A stretch of DNA of 64,000 nt from Adiantum capillus-veneris (taxonomy: Eukaryota > Streptophyta > Polypodiopsida > Polypodiales > Pteridaceae): NCBI GenBank assembly GCA_014529385.2, contig CM043959.1, positions 85,293,029 through 85,357,028 on the forward strand. The letters run 5' to 3'. Position 1 is the first letter of the stretch; each line of letters begins with the position of its first letter. The translations under genes were made by a program, and so were the position numbers. Shown one piece after another: positions 1-11,804 of this stretch. Below the pieces are notes generated by a model. That model saw only the letters and a program-made list of their open reading frames with translations. It had not been told where the DNA came from and did not search any database.

Positions 1-1960
1 TCCAAAAAATAAAATCATTGGAAAAAAAAGGCCACTGTGTCTCCAATCTATTGCCCATTTGAAGCATAGAGAGAACCAAGGTCCACCACTTGTCCAAGCT
101 AGACATGGAGCATTGACACAAGATCCAACACTTATCCAAGAACCCTATAGTATATGTGGTAACATGGGATGCATTGATGCAACAAAAGTAGTCTAGCCTC
201 CTCATCCATCTCTTTTTTCTTGTAGCCTAGAGGGATTAGTTTCAAGGTCTATCACTAGTCAAAAACTACACATAGAACATTGATACAAGGTTCCACCACA
301 TGTGAAACCTATCATCTCTAGTAGCATGGATGGTTTGATATCAAGGTTCATCGCGTGTCCTACCTATACTCTATTGTAGCATATAGATTCTGGTTTGGTG
401 GTACTACACTTGTCCAAACTTGGCTTGTTGTTGATATCTGGAGGTAATCAAGGGTCCTCCACTTGTCCAAGTTAGGCATATAAAACAATTGCAAGGTCCA
501 CCATGTGTACAACATATGATTGATTATAGCATGCATGGTCTTATTTCATGGGCAACCATCTTCTCTCCAACATGTGTCCAACCTCGGCTCCATTGAAGCA
601 TGGAGAGAAGCAAGGTCCACCACTTATCAAAGCTATTATTTTCTCCCAGTGCTTTCAAAACCCATAATACGTTGTACATGGGGGGGGGGTTTCTTGTTTC
701 AAGGTCCACCCCTTGGCTAAGATTGGATCCATTGAAACATAAAGAGAAGCAAGCTCTACCATTTGTCCAAGCTAGGAGCCATTGAAACATGAAAACCCCA
801 TAATATGTTGTATACGAGGGGGTTTTTCAAGGTCTACCACTTGTCTAAGCTATGGTCCATTGGAACATGGAGAGAAGCAAAGCTCCACCACTTTTCTAAG
901 CTAGGATCCATTGAAACATGGAGAGAAGCAAGCTCCATTGTTTGTCTAAGCTAGGCTCCATTGGAACAAGGAGAAAACAAGCTCCACCACTTGCCTATTA
1001 TTGCATAGAGATTCTGGTTTGAAGGTCCACCACTTGTCCAACCTTGCCTTCATGTATGGAGATAATCAAGAGTGCAATGCTTCTCTAAGCTAGGGACATA
1101 AAAGAGTTTCAAGGTCCACTACATATACGATCTATGATGGGTTGTAGCATGGGAGGTTTCATTTTAAGGTTGACCACTTCTCCAGCTCCGCTTGTCCAAC
1201 CTCAGATCCATTGAAGAATGGAGAATAAAGGTGTACCAACTCTCCAAAATAGGCAGGACAATCTCTATAAAACCCATGAATTGTTAATATATGCTATGCT
1301 GTGGAGTTTTGTTTGAAGTTCCACTCCTTATCCAAGCTACAATCCATTGAAGCATGGAACTAAGTAAGATATATCTCTAGTCCAAGATAGGATCCATTGA
1401 AACATAGAGAGAATCAAGGTCCACCACTTGTCCAAGCTATGCATGGGTAATTGATATAAGGACCACTACGTTTTCACCTATACTATGCTCTATCATGGAT
1501 GGTTTCATATCCCACCAATTTTCCAACCTATTTAGTAGGTTGTATTATGGGGGTTTGGTTTCAAGGTACTTCACTTGTCTAAGGTGGGTTCCATTGAACC
1601 ATGGAGAGAAACTATGTCTACCACTTGTCCGAAATATGCTCCTTTAAAACATAAAAACAAGGTCCACCACTTGTCCAAGCTAAAGTTTCTCTCCATTGAA
1701 GCATGGAGAGAAACAAGGTCTACCACCTGTCCAAAATATGCTCCATTGAAACATAAAAGCAAGGTCCACCACTTGTCCAAGCTAATATAACAAATGGGTG
1801 TTGGTTACAAGGTGTACCACACTTGTCTAAACTAGTCTTCATGCAAGGTCTACCACATGTCCAAGCTATATGAGCTTGTTTTGAAGGTCTACCACACCTC
1901 TTGAAATTAGGATCCATGTAAGGTCCACCTTTTGTCAGCTATGCATTTAATGAGTACTAA
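1..1960 (+). repeat. Diverged satellite block, left of the ParB-like gene
   Basis: Irregular tandem copies of a short monomer of about 50-80 bp, each starting near AAGGTCCACCACTTGTCCAA and often followed by a segment like CCATTGAAGCATGGAGAGAA. Many copies have mutated cores, and no regular higher-order period could be followed by eye. The family is the same as in the 5.2-19.7 kb array, in the same orientation. The short open frames inside it are by-products of the repeat. The block runs off the left edge of the window. Confidence 0.85.
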
Positions 1961-2419
1961 AACTAAGTAAATTGCAGTACTTAAATACCTTTCCAAGCTC
2001 ATTAAGATTTTGGTCTCTAAGGCCGGCCACCACCACATGTCTAATCTATGCTCTAATTGATTACTTATGCTATTTCTCAAAGTCCAAACATAAGCTCCCT
2101 TCTAGCAAGGTTAGTTTAAATTTAGGCTCCAGCACCTGTCTAAGCTAGGTTCAATTTATGAAGCATCACCATTTAACCATGCTACGATCTAATGTATCAT
2201 ATCAAGGGGGTATTGATAAAAGGTCCAAAACTTATTGAGTTCAAGCTCTTAAGTAATTAAGTCTTTGTGAGTATTAAATGTTTTAGTTTTAGTCTACAGA
2301 TCCACCATTCAAAAACTCAAGTAATTTACTATTTACATTCAAACCTTGAATGCTTGAGATAAAAAATACAAGCTCAATCAATACTATATAAAGCAAAATC
2401 TAACATTAAGAGTATCAAA
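1961..2419. other. Non-coding spacer downstream of the minus-strand gene
   Basis: AT-rich sequence with only faint traces of the satellite core, for example near 2,030 and 2,120. It holds the 3' flank of the minus-strand gene. No gene or clear polyadenylation site could be fixed. Confidence 0.5.
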
Positions 2420-3843
2420 TCAGTAACAAGAAACACTAACATGCACAAGAAACTCAAAACATACGTGTCTCCATTTCCAAAAAGTCCTCCATTGACAGAG
2501 GATGGTGTTGTTGTTGTTCTTCTCTCTTTGTGGAGAGCACTCCTCTGTAACAGGCACAATGTCGCCTGATTGCGAAGTGGATTGTTGAAGTCCAGCCCAT
2601 TTTTCTATATCTTCATGAGACTTAACAAAGTCTAGCAGCATGGTCTCCATGCTTTTTGCCTCCTCCACACTATCAATTAAGCAGATGACTTCTTTTTTCT
2701 GTTGTATTCCTTCTTGTGCAACCAAGGAGCCATCACCAAAAACATCAACAAGCTTGCGGTCTTCAAAACAATATGTACGAATGTAGTGCTTGACCAAAGC
2801 TCTTTTTTGGCCTCCAAATATTGCAAATCTGACATATCGTTATCTGCTACTTGAAGAAGAGAACAATCAATTGGCATGGGATGTTCCTCTGATCTTCTTC
2901 TCAGGTCTTCAAATGCATTGCCTTGTCCCAAGAAGGCAATAACTGTTAGGAATTGAATTGCTCCTTTGCAAGGAGCTGATGGAAAGTGATGCAATGCACC
3001 ACAACAATGGTAGCTCAGATTATCTCCCATGGCGTGAAAGGCACATTGCAATTTTGTGAAGTTAGTGAAATCCACAAATGCAAGAAAGACAAATCCAGGA
3101 TCTGTTGACCCTCCAGCAATAGCCAAGATCCCATCCAAAGCATTGTTAAATGTCTCCTCACTCCACTTCAAATTGCCTCCAACGTTTTTTGTCATATCTA
3201 AAACACATAAGCCAATAGGCACTTTATTATTGAAGTGGCGCATCAAGTAGAGATTGCCTTCCATTTGTAGGCTCACCACATAGATTGACCATGGCAAATC
3301 TCTAGGCTCAGTTTTCTCCTTTTGAAGGTGAATTGCCCATTGCATGTATTTTATTGCTCCATCTGGAAAAGCCATTTTCTTTGTTCCACGCGTCAAACTA
3401 GATCTGATCCATTCCTCGCATAGCATTAAAATTGTTTTATAAACAACATCATTGATGTTATACATTTTGACCACCTCCTCCCAGTCTTTACATGGTGAAG
3501 ACTCATTCAAATTGTTGAAGCCTTCAAGAAGTGCATCTTGAATCAATTTGTCTTGCTTCAACTGCTTGATTCGATCATACATGTCAGTTGCATCACCATC
3601 CTTTGCACTCTTTGACAGTAAAATCTTCTCATCTCTAATCTCTTCTTGAATAGTCTTTACCTCTGATTCCTCAAGGCCACAAAGATATCTAAATACAGTT
3701 GTTGGGGGTTTCTTATTCTCCTCTTCTAGATTTTCAATGATTTCTATCCAGCAATCATAAACTAAATCAGAGTAGGTGACCATGTGTGCCTGTTTAGCAA
3801 TCCAACTTGCTGCTGCACTCATTCTTGCCAATCGAAGAAAAGC
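2420..3843 (-). CDS. ParB-like protein gene, second coding exon (frameshifted)
   Basis: This continues the exon at 5,115-3,928 after an 84-bp intron. The acceptor is a pyrimidine-rich stretch ending in TTTTTAG just before 3,843, and the join keeps phase 0. The exon reads open for about 346 codons down to a T6 run at 2,803-2,808 (A6 on the coding strand). Past that point the protein-like sequence, including VDVFGDGSLVAQ, moves to another frame and stays open to a stop at 2,420. In the original frame the stop falls at 2,677. One missing A explains the shift, either as a real mutation or as a homopolymer read error. I recognise no family here. It is a mixed, apparently soluble region with a charged segment (DMYDRIKQLKQDKLIQ) that may form a helix, and a Cys/His patch (YHCCGALHHF). 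A GTATGT near 2,460 could be a further donor, so the true C-terminus is uncertain. Confidence 0.6.
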
Positions 3844-3927
3844 CTAAAAAGAAATAGAGAAATAATTAAACTATTGAGCAAGATTTGTTAATTAAACACT
3901 ATCAAAAAGACAAAGAAAATAACTTAC
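3844..3927 (-). other. 84-bp GT..AG intron
   Basis: On the minus strand the upstream exon ends GGATGGGAT and the intron opens with GTAAGTTA. It closes with a T-rich tract and TTTTTAG before GCTTTTCTTCG. Both sides are open in phase 0 across the join. Without splicing the upstream frame runs only a few codons further to a stop at 3,892. The length is typical of short plant introns. Confidence 0.75.
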
Positions 3928-5115
3928 ATCCCATCCGGCACGAGATGCATGTCCCTCTGCAATTCCACTTGCTGCCTTTGGTGGTCGTCCTGAGAAGATC
4001 CATTGACTCCGTAAATGTCTCAATATTTGGCTGTAAGGTTGCTTGACATACAATGCCTGAGCCTCCTCATTTGCAATGGCAGATATAGCAGTTGCAACAA
4101 ATGGAGGAGCATTCACAACAATGCGAGCCTTTCTAAATTTATACACGCTAATCAGTCTTTCAAAGATCTCTTTGTTGTTTTGTTCATTGTGAAGCAAAAC
4201 TTTTGCAGCATAGATTGAATGCTGCCCATCAAGAATCCAATAATGATAATCTTTAATTTTTTGCTCCTCTACCTCTTCTACTGCCAAAGGAGTCCCCTTC
4301 TTTGATTTTGCATTTCGAACAGGCATCAAATATGCACATGCTGCAGGCTTGGTCGTACTCCGTGAAAATCCAAATAACACACTTTCAGCGTGTTTTTTAT
4401 CCATAATACGTGCATTATAGTGATCAGGAGCAAGCCAACAATTTTGAATAGGGATATCAAATTCCCTATATTGGAAAGGAAAATAATTTATGTACTTATT
4501 CATTCCACCTGTATCTTTTTCTTGTCCTTTCATGGCCTCAGCTTCTAAAACATCTGGATCCACAATTCTCATCTTTGACATTGAACCCTCTGTTGATGAG
4601 GATGCCAAAGATGCCTTGTCTACATCCAAAATGGAGCTAGTTCGCTTAGCTTCTACTTTCTGCACTTTTGCTTGCTTCTTTGTGGATGGTGGTCGTGAAG
4701 CTTTCACCTTTTTTCGTTGTAGTGTGGCAATGATGGAGCTTTGAAGTTGATCTGCTGTGATATTTGGATTTGATTCTGCAAACTTCCATCCTCGAGAAAA
4801 CATTGTCTCTTCTTTGTTTCTAGACATGCGCTCCAATGCATATGCTCCTGGAGATAGTTGAAATTCTAGATTCATTGGAACTAGAATGTCAATGCATTCC
4901 ACCTCTGGATGACTATCAACTACAGAGACAGATGCTTCCACAACTTGTCCAACATCTTCAAACAAGCTGTCATTCTCCTTTTTGGCAATAAATAGATGCA
5001 CCTTATGAAATTGTGCACCCTCTATACCATGTATGTCCAAATACCATTTCCTAAGATCATTGCAAGTATAGTCAACTGAGACAGCAACCCTTGCAACCTG
5101 TTTTTTTGGAGCCAT
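3928..5115 (-). CDS. ParB/sulfiredoxin-like (DGQH) protein, first coding exon
   Basis: 396 codons from the ATG at 5,115 (MAPKKQ). An in-frame alternative 24 bases upstream lies before a strong splice acceptor (TTTGTTTCAG at 5,130-5,121), so I chose 5,115. Residues 1-110 form an unrecognised domain. Residues about 130-190 are a Lys/Ser-rich linker that could hold nuclear localisation signals. From about 215 the pattern resembles the ParB/Srx fold: an FDIPIQNCWLAP..YNAR segment in the place of the ParB 'I-x-N-x-R' strand, then WILDGQHSIYAAK at about 293-305, matching the DG-x-H catalytic or nucleotide-binding motif of ParB, Srx and DndB-type proteins. Known ParB-fold proteins bind DNA, hydrolyse CTP or cleave nucleic acid. 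Which applies here is unknown. The gene is divergent from the DDE-like gene at 23,857 and borders the satellite array. Assignment to the fold is by motif only. Confidence 0.65.
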
Positions 5116-5130
5116 CTTTCCTGAAACAAA
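5116..5130 (-). other. Splice acceptor just upstream of the first ATG
   Basis: On the minus strand a T-rich tract ends in TTTGTTTCAG, followed by GAAAG and the ATG at 5,115. This implies an untranslated first exon somewhere to the right, within or beyond the satellite array. The sequence does not show the matching donor. Confidence 0.55.
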
Positions 5131-8100
5131 AAAAACCAAATGTTATTTTAACATATACTTTTTTGTAATGGATTAAGTTTGTGTGAATACAAGTTCCACC
5201 ACTTGTTCAAGCTAGATCTAAGCAAGTATACATAGTGATCATTTAAGCTAGTAAACTAAGGGAAGGGAGAAGTAAGGTCCACCACTTGTCCAAGCTTAGC
5301 TCTAGACAACATGGAGAGATTGGAGGTCTACTAATTGTCTAATATAGGCTAACTATATTGAAACATAGAGAGAAGCAAAGGTCCACCACTTGTCCAATCT
5401 AGGGTCCATTGAAACATGGAGAGAAGGATGCTCCACCATTTGTCCAAAATAGGCTCCATTGAAACATGAAGAGAAGCAAGATGCACCATGTCTTTGAGAT
5501 GCTAGGCTCCATTGAAATACCTTAAACCCATGATATTTTGTATATGTGGGGTTTAAATTCAAGGTCCACCACTTGTCCAACCTATTATCCCTAGTAGCAT
5601 GAGTGGTTTGGTCTCAAGATTCACCACTTTTCCACTCTATGTCATTATATTAAGAAGATCTGGGTGTTAAGGTCCACCACTTGTCCAACCTATAAGGCTA
5701 TATCTTAAATGGTATTATTTACCACCACTTGGAATGCACATGATGGGTTTTACATAGGGGTACGGTTCCAAGGTCCACCACTTGTCCAAGCTAACTCTAT
5801 TGAAACATAGAGAGAATCAAAGGTCCACCACTTGTCCAAGCTAGGCTCCATTGAAACATGGAGAGAAGGATGCTCCACCATTTGTCCAAGCCAGGTTTGA
5901 TTGAAACATGAAGAGAAGCAAGCTGCACCATGTCTCCAAAATGCTAGGCTCATTGAAATATCTTAAACCCATGATATTTCGTACATGGGGTTTTACATTC
6001 AAGGTCCACCACTTGTCCAACCTATTATCACTAGTAGCATGAGTGGTTTGATGTCAAGATTCACCACTTTTCTACTCTATGTCATTATATTAAGAAGATC
6101 TGGGTGTTAAGGTCCACCACTTGTCCAACCTATAAGGCTATATCTTAAAGGGTATTCTTTCTCACCACTTGGAATGACCATGATAGGTTTTACATGGGGG
6201 TTTGGTTCCAAGTTCCACCACTTGTCCAAGCTAACTCTATTGAAACATAGAGAGAAGCAAAGGTCCACCACTTGTCTAAGCTAGGGTCCATTGAAACATG
6301 GAGAGAGGATGCTCCACCATTTGTCCAAGATAGGCTCCATTGAAACATGAAGAGAAGCAAGCTGCACCATGTCTCCAAGATGCTAAGATCCATTGAAATA
6401 CCTTAAACCCATGATATTTTGTACATGGGGAGTTTACATTCAAGGTCCACCACTTGTCCAACCTATTATCTCTAGTAGCATGAGTGGTTTGGTCTGAAGA
6501 TTCACCACTTTTCCACTCTATGTCATTACGTTAAGAAGATCTGGGTGTTAAGGTCGACCACTTGTCCAACCTATAAGGGTTTATCTTAAAGGGTATTCTT
6601 TCTCACCACTTGAAATGTCCATGATATGTTTTACATGGGGGTTTGGCTCCAAGGTCCACCACTTGTCCAAGCTAACTCTATTGCAACATAGAGAGAAACA
6701 AAGGTCCACCACTTGTCCAAGCTAGGCTCCATTGAAACATGGAGAGAAGGATCCTCTACCATTTGTCGAAGCTAACTCTATTGAAACATGGGGGGTTTAC
6801 ATTCAAGGTCCACCACTTGTCCAACCTATTAACTCTAGTAGCATGAGTGGTTTGGTCTCAAGATTCACCACTTTTTCACTCTATGTCATTATATTAAAAA
6901 TATTTGGGTGTTAAGGTCCACCACTTGTCCAACCTATAAGGCTATATCTTAAGGGTTATTCTTTCTCACCACTTGGAGTGACCAGCATAGGTTTTACATG
7001 GGGGTTTTGTTTCAAGGTCCACCACTTGTCCAACCTATAAGGCTATATCTTAAATGGTATTATTTACCACCACTTGGAATGCACATTATGGGTTTTACAT
7101 AGGGGTACGGTTCCAAGGTCCACCACTTGTCCAAGCTAACTCTATTGAAACATAGAGAGAATCAAAGGTCCACCACTTGTCCAAGCTAGGCTCCATTGAA
7201 ACATGGAGAGAAGGATGCTCCACCATTTGTCCAAGATAGGCTCCATTGAAACATGAAGAGAAGCAAGCTGCACCATGTCTCCAAGATGCTAGGATCCATT
7301 GAAATACCTTAAACCCATGATATTTTTACATGGGGGGTTTACATTCAAGGTCCACCACTTGTCCAACCTATTATCTCTAGTAGCATGAGTGGTTTGGTCT
7401 CAAGATTCACCACTTTTCCACTCTATGTCATTATATTAAGAAGATCTGGGTGTTAAGGTCCACCACTTGTCCAACCTATAAGGCTATATCTTAAAGGGTA
7501 TTCTTTCTCACCACTTGGAATGACCATGATAGGTTTTACATGGGGGTTTGGTTCCAAGGTCCCACCACTTGTCCAAGCTAACTCTATTGAAACATAGAGA
7601 GAAGCAAAGGTCCACCACTTGTCCAAGCTAGGCTCCATTGAAACATGGAGAGAAGGATGCTCCACCATTTGTCCAAGATAGGCTCCATTGAAACATGAAG
7701 GAAGCAAGCTGCACCATGTCTCCAAGATTCTAGGATCCATTGAAATACCTTAAACCCACGATATTTTGTACATGGGGGTTTACGTTCAAGGTCACCACTT
7801 TTCCAAGCTATTATCCCTAGTAGCATGAGTGGTTTGGTCTCAAGATTCACCACTTTTCCACTCTATGTCATTATATTAAGAAGATCTAGGTGTTAAGGTC
7901 GACCACTTGTCCAACCTATAAGGGTATATCTTAAAGGGTATTCTTTCTCACCACTTGAAATGTCCATGATATGTTTTACATGGGGTTTGGTTCCAAGGTC
8001 CACCACTTGTCCAAGCTAACTCTATTGAACATAGAGAGAAGCAAAGGTCCACCACTTGTCCAAGCTAGGCTCCATTGAAACATGGAGGAGAAGGTCCTCA

Positions 8101-11100
8101 CCATTTGTCGAAGCTAACTCTATTGAAACATGGGGTTTACATTCAAGGTCCACCACTTGTCCAACCTATTACTCTAGTAGCATGAGTGGTTTGTCTCAAG
8201 ATTCACCACTTTTTCACTCTATGTCATTATATTAAAAATATTTGGGTATTAAGTCCACCACTTGTCCAACCTATAAGGCTATATCTTAAGGGTTATTCTT
8301 TCTCACCACTTGGAGTGACCTGAGGTTTTACATGGGGGTTTGGTTTCAAGGTCCACCACTTGTCCAACCTATAAGCTATATCTTAAATGGTATTCTTTCC
8401 ACCACTTGGAATGCCATGAGGGTTTTTACATAGGGGTTTGTTCCAGGTCCACCACTTTGTCCAAGCTAACTCTATTGAAACATAGAGAGAAGCAAAGGTC
8501 CACCACTTGTCCAAGCTAGGCTCCATTGAAACAGGAGAGAAATGCTCCACCATTTGTCCAAGCCAGGTTTATTGAAACATGAAGAGAAGCAAGCTGCACC
8601 ATGTCTCAAAATGCTAGGATCCATTGAATTATCTTAAACCCATGATATTTCGTACATGGGGTTTACATTCAAGGTCCACCACTTGTCCAACCTATTATCA
8701 CTAGTAGCATGAGTGGTTTGATCTCAAGATTCACCACTTTTCCACTCTATGTCATTATATTAAGAATTTGGGTGTTAAGGTCCACCACTTGTCCAACCTA
8801 TAAGGCTATATCTTAAAGGTTATTCTTTCTTACCACTTGGAGTGACCATGATAGGTTTTACATGGGGGTTTGGTTCCAAGGTCCACCACTTGTCCAAGCT
8901 AACTCTATTGAAACATAGAGAGAAGCAAAGGTCCACCACTTGTCTAAGCTAGGGTCCATTGAAACATGGAGAGAAGGATGCTCCACCATTTGTCCAAGAT
9001 AGGCTCCATTGAAACATGAAGAGAAGCAAGCTGCACCATATCTCCAAGATGCTAGGCTCCATCGAAATACATTAAACCCACGATATTTTGTACATGGGGG
9101 TTTACATTCAAGTCCACCACTTGTCCAAGCTATTATTCTAGTAGCATGAGTGGTTTGGTCTCAAGATTCACCACTTTTCCACTCTATGTCATTATATTAA
9201 GAATATTGGGTGTTAAGGTCCACCACTTGTCCAACCTATAAGGCTATATCTTAAAGGTATTCTTTCTTACCACTTGGAGTGACCATGATAGGTTTTACAT
9301 GGGGGTTTGGTTCCAAGGTCCACCACTTGTCCAAGCTAACTCTATTGAAACATAGAGAGAAACAAAGGTCCACCACTTGTCCAAGCTAGGGTCCATTGAA
9401 ACATGGAGAGAAGGATGCTCCACCATTTGTCCAAGATACTCCATTGAAACATGGGGGTTACATTCAAGGTCACCACTTGTCCAAGCTATTAACCCTAGTA
9501 GCAGAGTGGTTTGGTCTCAAGATTCACCACTTTTTCACTCTATGTCATTATATTAAGAATATGTGGGTGTTAAGGTCCACCACTTGTCCAACCTATAAGG
9601 CTACATCTTAAAGGTTATTCTTTCTTACCACTTGGAGTGACCATGATAGGTTTTACATGGGGTTTGGTTCAAGGTCCACCACTTGTCCAAGCTAACTCTA
9701 TTGAAACATAGAGAGAAGCAAAGGTCCACCCCTTGTCCAAGCTAGGGTCCATTGAAACATGGAGAGAAGGATGCTCCACCATTTGTCCAAGGTAGGCTCC
9801 ATTGAAACATGAGGAGAAGCAAGGTGCACCATGTCTCCAAGATGCTAGGCTCCATCGAAAAACATTAACCCACGATATTTCGTAGATGAGGGGTTTACAT
9901 TCAAGGTCCACCACTTGTCCAAGCTATTATTCTAGTAGCCTGAGTGGTTTGGTCTCAAGATTCACCACTTTTCCACTCTATGTCATTATATTAAGAATAT
10001 GTGGGTGTTAAGGTCCACCACTTGTCCAACCTATAAGGCTACATCTTAAAGGTTATTCTTTCTTACCACTTGGAGTGACCATGATAGGTTTTACATGGGG
10101 TTTGGTTCCAAGGTCCACCACTTGTCCAAGCTAACTCTATTGAAACATAGAGAGAAGCAAAGGTCCACCACTTGTCCAAGCTAGGGTCCATTGAAACATG
10201 GAGAGAAGGATGCTCCACCATTTGTCCAAGATAGGCTCCATTGAAACATGACGAGAAGCAAGCTGCACCATGTCTCCAAGATGCTAGGCTCCATCGAAAT
10301 ACATTAAACCCACGATATTTTAGATGAGGGGTTTACATTCAAGGTCCACCACTTGTCCAAGCTATTATTGCTAGTAGCCTGAGTGGTTTGGTCTCAAGAT
10401 TCACCACTTTTATCTATGTTTATATTATGGGTGTTAAGGTCCACCACTTGTCCAACCTATAAGGCTACATCTTAAAGGTTATTCTTTCTTACCACTTGGA
10501 GTGACCATGATAGGTTTTACATGGGGTTTGGTTCCAAGGTCCACCACTTGTCCAAGCTAACTCTATTGAAACATAGAGAGAAGCAAAGGTCCACCACTTG
10601 TCCAAGCTAGGGTCCATTGAAACATGGAGAGAAGGATGCTCCACCCATTTGTCCAAGATAGGCTCCATTGAAACATGACGAGAAGCAAGTTGCACCATGT
10701 CTCCAAGATGCTAGGCTCCATCGAAAAACATTAAACCCACGATATGTCGTAGATGAGGGGTTTACATTCAAGGTCCAACACTTGTCCAAGCTATTATTGC
10801 TAGTAGCCTGAGTGGTTTGGTCTCAAGATTCACCACTTTTCCACTCTATGTCATTATATAAGAATATGGTGTTAAGGTCCACCACTTGTCCAACCTATAA
10901 GGCTACATCTTAAAGGTTATTCTTTCTTACCACTTGGAGTGACCATGATAGGTTTTACATGGGGGTTTGGTTCCAAGGTCCACCACTTGTCCAAGCTAAC
11001 TCTATTGAACATAGAGAGAAGCAAAAGTCCACCACTTGTCCAAGCTAGGGTCCATTGAAACATGGAGAGAAGGATGCTCCACCATTTGTCCAAGATAACT

Positions 11101-11804
11101 CCATTGAAACATGGGAAGTTTACATTCATGGTCTCCACTTGTCCCAAACTATTAAAAGCTAGTAGCATGATGGGTTTGGTCTCAAGATTCACCACTTTAT
11201 CACTCTAGTGTTATTATATTAAGAATATGTGGGTGTTAAGGTCCACCACTTGTCCAACCTATAAGGCTACATCTTAAAGGTTATTCTTTCTTACCACTTG
11301 GAGTGACCATGATAGGTTTTACATGGGGGTTTGGTTCCAAGGTCCACCACTTGTCCAAGCTAACTCTATTGAAACATAGAGAGAAGCAAAGGTCCACCAC
11401 TTGTCTAAGCTAGGGTCCATTGAAACATGGAGAGAAGGATGCTCCACCATTTGTCCAAGATAGGCTCCATTGAAACATGAGGAGAAGCAAGGTGCACCAT
11501 GTCTCCAAGATGCTAGGCTCCATCGAAAAACCTTAAACCACGTATTTTGTAGATGGGGGTTTACATTCAAGGTCCACAATTTGTCCAACCTATTATCGCT
11601 AGCATGAGGGTTTGTCTCAAGATTCACCACTTTTCCACTCTCATCATTATATTAAGAATATTTGTGTAAGGTCCACCACTTGTCAACCTATAAGCTATAT
11701 CTTAATGGTTATTCTGTTCCACCCTTGAAAGACTATATCTCAATGGTTATCCCTAGCTATTATTGCTAGTAGCGTGAGTGGTTTGGTCTCAAGATTCACC
11801 ACTT

